Shown here: positions 14,308 to 20,098 of the stretch, piece by piece
Position numbering within the stretch: the stretch's first letter is position 1
How the letters are laid out: every line of letters starts with the position of its first letter
From: CAYOVG01 sp964407285
Lineage (GTDB): Bacteria; Desulfobacterota; Syntrophobacteria; Syntrophobacterales; Syntrophobacteraceae
Assembly: GCA_964407285.1 (NCBI GenBank)
Contig: CAYOVG010000060.1
Span: 1-23,578 of the forward strand
Direction: 5' to 3'
Length of the DNA: 23,578 bases
Notes under the pieces: model-generated
Database searches by the model: none
Told to the model about the DNA's origin: nothing
The model's input: only the letters and a program-made list of their open reading frames with translations
Translations under genes and position numbers: made by a program

Positions 14308-14368
14308 GTCGAATCAACAAGGACCGCTGTACGGAAATAATGGAGAAGAATCGAAAAAGGCTTTGTCG

Positions 14369-14381
14369 GCGGGCAACCCGC
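14369..14381 (-). terminator. Small hairpin downstream of mqnA
   Basis: GCGGG-CAA-CCCGC is a perfect five-pair hairpin 116 bases after the mqnA stop. On the minus strand CTTTTTCG follows about 10 bases later. It might end the mqn transcript. The rest of 14308-14496 shows no gene. Confidence 0.3.
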
Positions 14382-14421
14382 GGTTTTCACGCCGTCACCC
14401 GCGAAGTGGTCTGAACTCCGT
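14382..14421 (+). repeat. Dispersed 40-bp repeat, copy 1
   Basis: This stretch (GGTTTTCACGCC... to ...CTCCGT) matches 19162-19201 at 34 of 40 positions in the same orientation, by direct alignment. The two copies flank the mqn gene cluster. Confidence 0.7.
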
Positions 14422-14496
14422 TCCGCCGTGGACGCACAAACACCACGCCACCCGTGAGACGGTCCAACACCGCGCGTCACGATGCATCACGACGAA

Positions 14497-15360
14497 TCAC
14501 GCCGCGCCGGCAAGGGGGGAGAAGATATCGAGAGGCGGGACCTCGCGGATTCGTCCGATCTCCACAAGGTAGCGGTAGAACAGCTCCAGTCCTTTTTGCT
14601 GCTCTTCCCGAAGGTCGAAACTGAGTCCCCGGTAGTAGGCGCAAAGCCCTTCGCGGCTCAGGGGCGCACCTCGGGAGACGGCTTCCGCGCAAACGAGCTC
14701 CATGTGCTCGCATCCCCACCTTTTCGCCGCGAAGAGGCTCCCCATGGCTTCGGCGAAATGCCCGTTCCACCTGTCCACGGCCTTTCGCTGAACTATCCAG
14801 GTGGCGAAGACGAACGGCAGTCCGGTCCACCGGCGCCACGCCTCCCCCAGGTCCATGCGGTAGGGATAGTCTTCGCGGCCCGCAAGCCGGAGAGCCTCGT
14901 CGCCTATGGTGAGGAACGCAACGGGGGAGTCGCCCCGGTCGAGGGCTTCGGTGGCGTTTCCGGGGATGTATTCCGCCCGTATGCCGAGCCGGATGGAAAA
15001 GATGATCTCGAGGAGCGCCGCCGACGTGTGCGACTGCGTGGTCACCATGATGGGGCTTTCCGCCAGGTCGCGAAAGGGCGCGCGACTGAGGAGCAGCACG
15101 CTCCGCACGGCGCCGTTGCAACTGATGGAGAGGTCGGGAAGGAGGAAGTAGCGCTCGAAGTGGCGGGCGTACTCAATGGAAGACACCACACTGAGGTCCA
15201 GTTCGCCCCGGGCCATCAGTTCGTTCAAATGCGCGGGCGTGCCGGATACGATATCGAAGGGATTGGGGACCACTCCCGTTTCCAGGGGGTAGTAGAGCGG
15301 AAGGACGTTCAGAAAGCCGATTTTTCCCAGGCGTAGTTTTTCCGCGATCAATTGGCCCAT
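14497..15360 (-). CDS. mqnA: Chorismate dehydratase (futalosine menaquinone pathway)
   Basis: Converts chorismate to 3-[(1-carboxyvinyl)oxy]benzoate, the first step of the futalosine route to menaquinone. The 287-residue chain has the periplasmic-binding-protein-like fold of MqnA/MqnD: LRLGKIGFLNVLPLYYPLE at the start, ELDLSVVSSIEYARH, the TTQSHTSAALLEII segment, VAFLTIGDEALRL and GLPFVFATWIVQRKA. I chose the ATG at 15360, since AAGGAG then has a seven-base spacer; an ATG at 15366 is too close to it. The start overlaps the end of the preceding amidohydrolase gene by 13 bases, so translation is probably coupled. Confidence 0.92.
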   Translation of the reverse strand: MGQLIAEKLRLGKIGFLNVLPLYYPLETGVVPNPFDIVSGTPAHLNELMARGELDLSVVSSIEYARHFERYFLLPDLSISCNGAVRSVLLLSRAPFRDLAESPIMVTTQSHTSAALLEIIFSIRLGIRAEYIPGNATEALDRGDSPVAFLTIGDEALRLAGREDYPYRMDLGEAWRRWTGLPFVFATWIVQRKAVDRWNGHFAEAMGSLFAAKRWGCEHMELVCAEAVSRGAPLSREGLCAYYRGLSFDLREEQQKGLELFYRYLVEIGRIREVPPLDIFSPLAGAA

Positions 15361-16694
15361 TGCCATTCTCCTTTTGCTCCTCGATATATAACGGTCTCTT
15401 CCAGTTCTTTGCGGACGACGGAGGCCGGCAGGGAAACCGCCAGGAGAGCCGCCCTCCTTCCCGCCTGTATACTCCCGAAGTGCTCGTGGAGGCGCAACGC
15501 CTTCGCCCCGCCGAGCGTCACCATGCGAAGCAGCGCTTCCGGCGGAATATGCGAATCGTGGTCCAGCACCCACGCGGCCTCGGCCAGGAGGTCCAGGTCC
15601 GTATTGCCGGCCAGGCTGTCGGTTCCGAGGGCGGCATTGATCCCCCGCCTCAGCGCCTGGTCCATCGCCGCTTTGCCCGCGCCCGTATAGAAATTGCTCC
15701 GAGGGCAGAAGCAGACCGACGCCCCTCTCGACGCCACGATTTCCCAGTCCTCTTCCGCCATGTGCACGGCGTGCGCCAGCAGTGTCCGGCGATCGAGCAC
15801 TCCCAGCCCGTCCAGGTACCGGACCGGGGTCGTTCGGGGAGGGACCCAGCCGGGCGTCCAGCGCCCCAAGGACTCCAGGATTTCCCTGCAGAAACCCGTC
15901 CCGTTCATCAGGAATTCGATCTCGTACGGGTGTTCGGCCGTGTGGATGCTGAACGCCCTCCCCCGCTCACGGCACCAGTTTTTACCGGCCGCAATCAGGG
16001 CGCCCGACGTGGAGTAGCATGCATGAGCCGCCATGCTTACCGGCGGGTTACGATGCCGGAGCCTTTCCAATGATGCTTCAAGTCCGGGTCCGAGCGCCGC
16101 GTCGATGCTTTCCACGTTGAAGCCGAGCAGTTCCAGGAAGACCACCCTTTCCGGCTTCGGACCGGCCTGCCGTTTCGACCCGGCGGTTCCGTTCTCCGGC
16201 CCGCTCGTCCCGCTCCCAGCCCCGCTCATCCCGCTCGCCCTGACGGCCCTTCCCCTCTCTTCGTCATCCTCATCGGCGTCCAGGCAGGCTCCGTTGGTAA
16301 TGTCCCCGCAGAGTATCGTTCCCGCATCCGCCAGCCGTTTCATTCCCTCGGGAAATCTCTCGCGCTGCGCATCGGGGGACATGGACGGACGCCGAGCGAG
16401 GACTTCACCCAGCCAGCCGGCGAAACTCGCCTGCGGCAACGGAATTCGACCTTCCAGAAGCGTAAGCTCCAGGTGCGTGTGGGCATTCACCAGGGCCGGG
16501 ATAACGGCCGCATCCCCATGATCGAGCGTCTCGACTCCCGGCGGCGCCGAGGAAACCACGTCCCTGTACCGCCCCGCCGAAACGACGATGCCTCCCCGCT
16601 CCAGGACCGCCCCGTCCTCGACGGGAGGAGCGCAAACGGGAAGAACGTAAGCCCCCCGGTGCAGAATCACCCTATCATTCGACATCGCCTTCAC
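15348..16694 (-). CDS. mqnX: Amidohydrolase, probable aminodeoxyfutalosine deaminase
   Basis: Metal-dependent amidohydrolase, probably deaminating 6-amino-6-deoxyfutalosine to futalosine. HTHLE (about H72 and H74) gives the first metal ligands. Further marks are MAAHACYSTS, SIHTAEHPYE, CPRSNFY and GTDSLAGNTD, whose Asp is catalytic. The general family also holds other TrzA/AtzF-like deaminases; the assignment rests on its place between mqnC and mqnA, overlapping both. A low-complexity insertion at about 138-182 (acidic, then Gly/Ser-rich: SGAGSGTSGPENGTAGS) is unlike the rest of the fold. The start may be GTG 16694 (GGTGGAG four bases upstream) or ATG 16685. It overlaps the mqnC end by up to 20 bases. 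The gene symbol is inferred from context. Confidence 0.78.
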   Translation of the reverse strand: MKAMSNDRVILHRGAYVLPVCAPPVEDGAVLERGGIVVSAGRYRDVVSSAPPGVETLDHGDAAVIPALVNAHTHLELTLLEGRIPLPQASFAGWLGEVLARRPSMSPDAQRERFPEGMKRLADAGTILCGDITNGACLDADEDDEERGRAVRASGMSGAGSGTSGPENGTAGSKRQAGPKPERVVFLELLGFNVESIDAALGPGLEASLERLRHRNPPVSMAAHACYSTSGALIAAGKNWCRERGRAFSIHTAEHPYEIEFLMNGTGFCREILESLGRWTPGWVPPRTTPVRYLDGLGVLDRRTLLAHAVHMAEEDWEIVASRGASVCFCPRSNFYTGAGKAAMDQALRRGINAALGTDSLAGNTDLDLLAEAAWVLDHDSHIPPEALLRMVTLGGAKALRLHEHFGSIQAGRRAALLAVSLPASVVRKELEETVIYRGAKGEWQWAN

Positions 16695-17754
16695 GCCGCT
16701 CCACCCACTCGTAAGCCATGGTCCTCTGTCCGGGCTCGAAGCCGGCAGCCCTCAGAATGCGCCGGATCTCATCGATGGAGAGCCGGAAGTGGACTCCGGT
16801 CGCCGCCACCACGTTTTCCTCGATCATGGTGGAGCCGAAGTCGTTGGCGCCGAAGAAGAGAGCCAATTGGGCGATCTTGGGTCCCATGGTCACCCAGGAT
16901 GCCTGAACGTTGTCGAAATTATCCAGAACGATGCGCGAAACCGCCAGGAGCCTCAGGTACGCAACCGCGGTCTCGGGCGGGCGGCGAATGGCGGTGTTGT
17001 TGGGCTGGAACGCCCACGGGATGAAAGCCGTGAAGCCTCCGGTGCGGTCCTGGAGGTCCCGCAACGCAAACAAATGGGTCAGCCGGTCGCGGGGCACCTC
17101 TTCGTGCCCGAACATCATCGTGGCGGTGGTTCGAAGCCCCTGCCGGTGGGCCTCTTCCATCACGCCGAGCCACTCCTCGGGCGAGCACTTGTTGGGCGAA
17201 ACCTGCTTTCTCACGGAATCCACCAGGATTTCCGCCCCTCCGCCGGGTATGGAATCCAGGCCCGCCCCCCTCAGCCGCGCGATGACGGATGCGACGTCCA
17301 TCCCTTCCAGTTTGCTGAAATGGACGATTTCCGGGGGAGAGAAGGCGTGGATGTGGATCGGATAGTTCTCCTTGATGAACCGGAGCATGTCCTCGTAGAA
17401 GGATAGCTCCAGGTCCGGGTGGTGCCCCCCCTGCATGAGGATCTGGGTGCCGCCGAGAGCCAGGGTCTCCTCGATCTTCCTCGCCAGTTCCTCCCTGGAC
17501 AGAACGTACCCTTCCGGATGGCCGGGCGCCTTGTAGAAAGCGCAGAACCTGCACCCGCAAACACAGATATTGGAGTAATTGATGTTGCGGTCGACCACGT
17601 AGCTGACATAAGGTTCGGGATGCTTCCGAAGGCGCGCCGCATGCGCCAGATGCCCCAGGGTATGGAAGTCGGCGTCCCTGTACAGGTCCCATGCCTCCCC
17701 GGAATCGAGGCGAATTCCCTTTTCCGCTTTCTCTATGATGTCTTGAAGAGCCAT
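16675..17754 (-). CDS. mqnC: Cyclic dehypoxanthinyl futalosine synthase (radical SAM)
   Basis: Radical SAM enzyme that closes dehypoxanthine futalosine into its cyclic form in menaquinone synthesis. The cluster motif is CVCGCRFC (CxxxCxxC) after RNINYSNI. Family marks are GGTQILMQGGHHPDLELSF, IHIHAFSPPEI, SIPGGGAEILVD, TTATMMFGHEE and FIPWAFQPNNT. At 359 residues it is full length. The YxVDRNINY and MQGGHHP forms separate it from its paralogue MqnE, which is encoded just upstream. The ATG at 17754 has a poor ribosome site. The end overlaps the start of the amidohydrolase gene. Electrons and SAM are needed, suited to an anaerobe. Confidence 0.94.
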   Translation of the reverse strand: MALQDIIEKAEKGIRLDSGEAWDLYRDADFHTLGHLAHAARLRKHPEPYVSYVVDRNINYSNICVCGCRFCAFYKAPGHPEGYVLSREELARKIEETLALGGTQILMQGGHHPDLELSFYEDMLRFIKENYPIHIHAFSPPEIVHFSKLEGMDVASVIARLRGAGLDSIPGGGAEILVDSVRKQVSPNKCSPEEWLGVMEEAHRQGLRTTATMMFGHEEVPRDRLTHLFALRDLQDRTGGFTAFIPWAFQPNNTAIRRPPETAVAYLRLLAVSRIVLDNFDNVQASWVTMGPKIAQLALFFGANDFGSTMIEENVVAATGVHFRLSIDEIRRILRAAGFEPGQRTMAYEWVERREGDVE

Positions 17755-17828
17755 AATCCGTCCGCGTTGAAATAAGCGTCTGTCGATCTCTTTCGAGCGC
17801 GCCGTTCGTGGTTCGGGTAACGCCCGGC

Positions 17829-17938
17829 TCCCGCTTTTCCGCATGCAAGCGGGAAAATCGAAGCCTGATTTTGTACCGTTCCGTATCTTTCCGCGCCTTT
17901 CCGCACCGTTCGCGTTCTTTCGCGCTTTTCGCGGTCAA
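17829..17938. repeat. Degenerate short-repeat stretch between mqnE and mqnC
   Basis: The 180 bases between mqnE and mqnC hold a perfect 8-bp hairpin TCCCGCTT/AAGCGGGA (17829-17836 with 17847-17854) and, from about 17880 to 17938, imperfect 9-10-base units of the form CGCnnTTTCCG or CGnnCTTTCG. No gene or clear promoter is seen. Open frames through it are lysine/arginine-rich artefacts of the repeats. Confidence 0.5.
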
Positions 17939-19035
17939 GAGCCGGCAACGGGTTGAAAGATACAGTTCCGCTCCACCGGTTCGAACCCGGCGTCCCGGAT
18001 GACCCGTTCCAGTTCGCTCCTTGTGAGCGCCTGGTCGGAATCGGCCCCGGCCATGTGCCCGATCTTCTCCTCGATGATGGTGCCGTCCAGGTCGTCGGCC
18101 CCGAAGTAGAGGGCCGTCTGGGCTAGTTTAACGGTCAGCATGACCCAGTAGGCCTTGATGTGCCGGAAATTGTCCAGCATGAGCCTGCTGACGGCGATGG
18201 TCTTGAGGTCCTCCACGCCGGTCGTCGGCAGCACGCCGTCCACCTTCGTATTGCGAGGCTGGAACGGCAGCGGGATGAAGCAGGTGAACCCGCCGGTCTC
18301 ATCCTGGAGGTTGCGCAGGGCGCAGAGGTGTTCCAGCCGCTCCCGGGGCGTTTCGATGTGGCCGAAGAGCATGGTTGCGTTGGTGGAAATACCCAGGCCG
18401 TGCGCCTCCCGCACGATATCCAGCCAGCCCTGCCCGTCCAGCTTTTCCGGGCACAGGAGCGACCGGATTCGGGGACTGAAGACTTCCGCCCCGCCGCCGG
18501 GCAGCATGTTGAGCCCCGCCGCCTTGAGGCGCAACAGCACGTCACGGGTGGATATCCCTTCGCTTTTCGCGAAGTGAGCGATCTCCACGGCAGTGAAGGC
18601 CTTGATGAGGACTTCGGGCCGAAGCGCCTTTACCCCGGCGATCATGTTCTCGTAGAAAGAAAACGGCAGGTCCGGATGGCAGCCGCCCACGATGTGAATC
18701 TCGGTAAGAGGGTCTCCGAGGCGCGCCTTAACCTTTTCCAGGATGTCGGATTCCGAAAGCTGGAAGGCGAGAGGATCGCCCTTCTCCCTGCCGAAGGCGC
18801 AGAACCGGCAGCCGTTCACGCAGACGTTGGAGTAGTTTATGTGCTGGTTCATGACGTAGTACGCAACGCTCCCATGCAACCGCGTACGGACGTCGTGGGC
18901 GAGCGCGCCCACGGCGAGCGCGTCCGGGCATTCGAAGAGCCGCTCGCCGTCCTCCGGGCCGAGCCGCTCCCCGGCGCTTACCTTGTCATAGATATCCGAG
19001 AGGCCCAGCCTCTTGTACCATCCCGCGTCCGGCAT
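17935..19035 (-). CDS. mqnE: Aminodeoxyfutalosine synthase (radical SAM)
   Basis: Radical SAM enzyme that joins the adenosyl radical to the MqnA product, giving aminodeoxyfutalosine. The 366-residue chain shows MNQHINYSNVCVNGCRFCAF (cluster Cys in CVNGCRFC), TEIHIVGGCHPDLPFSFYE, IKAFTAVEIAHFAKSEGIS, NMLPGGGAEVFSPR and STNATMLFGHIETPRER. The AFTAVEI and HIVGG forms mark MqnE rather than MqnC. An AAAGGAG site lies about 11 bases before the ATG. It is the first mqn gene, 172 bases after the TetR-family gene on the same strand. I saw no good promoter of its own in the gap, which is filled by heptad repeats. Confidence 0.93.
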   Translation of the reverse strand: MPDAGWYKRLGLSDIYDKVSAGERLGPEDGERLFECPDALAVGALAHDVRTRLHGSVAYYVMNQHINYSNVCVNGCRFCAFGREKGDPLAFQLSESDILEKVKARLGDPLTEIHIVGGCHPDLPFSFYENMIAGVKALRPEVLIKAFTAVEIAHFAKSEGISTRDVLLRLKAAGLNMLPGGGAEVFSPRIRSLLCPEKLDGQGWLDIVREAHGLGISTNATMLFGHIETPRERLEHLCALRNLQDETGGFTCFIPLPFQPRNTKVDGVLPTTGVEDLKTIAVSRLMLDNFRHIKAYWVMLTVKLAQTALYFGADDLDGTIIEEKIGHMAGADSDQALTRSELERVIRDAGFEPVERNCIFQPVAGS

Positions 19036-19061
19036 ATTACGAAATACTCCTTTTTTGTTGA

Positions 19062-19161
19062 CGGAAAGCGGAGGTCGGAAAACGGAGATCGGAAAGCGGA
19101 AGCCGGAGGAACGCCAATCCAATCCGATTTCCGTTATCCGACCACCGACTTCCGTATCCCT
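19062..19161. repeat. Heptad repeat with inverted arm, upstream of mqnE
   Basis: Seven in-phase heptads of the form CGGAnnn run from 19062 to 19110 (CGGAAAG, CGGAGGT, CGGAAAA, CGGAGAT, CGGAAAG, CGGAAGC, CGGAGGA). After nine bases, five heptads ending in CCG run from 19120 to 19154 (CAATCCG, ATTTCCG, TTATCCG, ACCACCG, ACTTCCG), roughly the reverse complement. The whole could fold into an imperfect long hairpin. Non-coding. Confidence 0.75.
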
Positions 19162-19201
19162 GGTTTTCACGCCACCACCCGCGAACTGGTCCAATCTCCG
19201 T
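19162..19201 (+). repeat. Dispersed 40-bp repeat, copy 2
   Basis: Same-orientation copy of 14382-14421, 34 of 40 positions identical. It directly abuts the heptad array and ends seven bases before the stop of the TetR gene. Confidence 0.7.
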
Positions 19202-19207
19202 CCGTGG

Positions 19208-19888
19208 TCAACCCATCCCGCGGCCCCGCGCGCCAAGCCCCAACCGGAGCAACTGCACCAGTTCGTCCACCTTCCGGGCGACCCGGTCCTCGGAAGCCTG
19301 GTAGATCCCCGCCCCCGCGTCGAGGAACGAAACGCTGTACGCTTGCAAGAACCTGTCCATGAGCGCATCCAGCATGAACACCGTCGTATCCACATCGACG
19401 TCCGGGCGGATCTCTCCCCGTTCGATGCCCGTTTTCACAAGGGGACGGAGGTACTCCGCCGAGAAAAGGTGCACCTGCTGGAGAAACTCCGCGCGGAGCG
19501 GAAAGTCTTCCTGGAAGATCATCTTGAGGTATATCTGGTAGATTCGAGGGTGCCGGTTGATGAAGCCGACCCCGGCGAGCAGGCTTCGGCGAATGCGTTC
19601 GAAGAAGCTGTCGCTTTCGGTTTCCTGCTTCACCTGCCGAAGCGACTGCCTGACCAGGTCCACCGCATGGTCGAAAATGAATCCGAAGAGGCCGTCCTTG
19701 TTGCCGAAGTACTGGAAGAGCGAGCCCTTGGCGATACTCAGCTTCCGCACGATACGGTTCATGCTCGCCTGCCGGAAACCGTGCTGCGCGAACTCCTCCA
19801 CCGCCGTATCGAGGACCTTCCGCTGCTTGTCGGATTCGATTTTCTTGAATGTATCGCTGACCGGCATAGCCCCCGTCCGTTTCCCCAT
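19208..19888 (-). CDS. TetR/AcrR-family transcriptional regulator
   Basis: A 226-residue dimeric-repressor-type protein. The N-terminal HTH (about 20-66) reads VLDTAVEEFAQHGFRQASM, then RIVRKLSIAKGSLFQYFGNKDGLF, a good match to the TetR domain. The C-terminal ligand-binding part is helical and unassigned (SLLAGVGFINRHPRIYQIYL, VDTTVFMLDALMDRFLQAY). The ligand is unknown. A near-consensus promoter and two tandem operators lie 22-77 bases upstream, so autorepression is very likely. I took ATG 19888; ATG 19867, seven codons in, is an alternative with GGGGG two bases away. The mqn genes follow on the same strand after 172 bases and may be in the same transcript. Confidence 0.88.
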   Translation of the reverse strand: MGKRTGAMPVSDTFKKIESDKQRKVLDTAVEEFAQHGFRQASMNRIVRKLSIAKGSLFQYFGNKDGLFGFIFDHAVDLVRQSLRQVKQETESDSFFERIRRSLLAGVGFINRHPRIYQIYLKMIFQEDFPLRAEFLQQVHLFSAEYLRPLVKTGIERGEIRPDVDVDTTVFMLDALMDRFLQAYSVSFLDAGAGIYQASEDRVARKVDELVQLLRLGLGARGRGMG

Positions 19889-19909
19889 GTTTAGCCGCCC
19901 CGGCGTCAA

Positions 19910-19938
19910 TGACCATCCGGTCATTGACCACATGGTCA
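19910..19938 (-). promoter_or_regulatory. Two tandem TetR-type operators
   Basis: TGACC-N4-GGTCA occurs twice, at 19910-19923 and 19925-19938, with perfect half-sites and centres 15 bases apart. They cover the transcription start region of the TetR gene; the second touches the last base of the -10 box. Confidence 0.75.
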
Positions 19939-19965
19939 TTATATGAAAACAGGCGATATTGTCAA
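19938..19965 (-). promoter_or_regulatory. Consensus sigma-70 promoter of the TetR gene
   Basis: On the minus strand TTGACA (19965-19960) and TATAAT (19943-19938) are both perfect, 16 bases apart. Strong in the absence of a repressor; operators lie immediately downstream. Confidence 0.8.
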
Positions 19966-20026
19966 TGAGAGAAGCGTTGCAGGAGGAAGCACGGCGTGGA
20001 TGGGTGAGGATGCGAACGGCCCCGAC

Positions 20027-20053
20027 GGCGGGAGCGGCATTACCGCTCCCGCC
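20027..20053 (-). terminator. Perfect 11-bp hairpin after glnE (no T-tract)
   Basis: GGCGGGAGCGG (20027-20037) pairs exactly with CCGCTCCCGCC (20043-20053), loop five bases, starting 45 bases after the glnE stop. No T-run follows on the minus strand. Confidence 0.5.
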
Positions 20054-20098
20054 CGACAGACCCGGCGCGATCCCCCGGTGGTCCCTTGAATCGCGCAA

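Noticed and set aside
17971..17990. GGTTCGAACCC, which looks like a tRNA T-arm
   Set aside because: It lies in the mqnE coding sequence (residues AGFEPVERN) and no acceptor, D or anticodon arms surround it.
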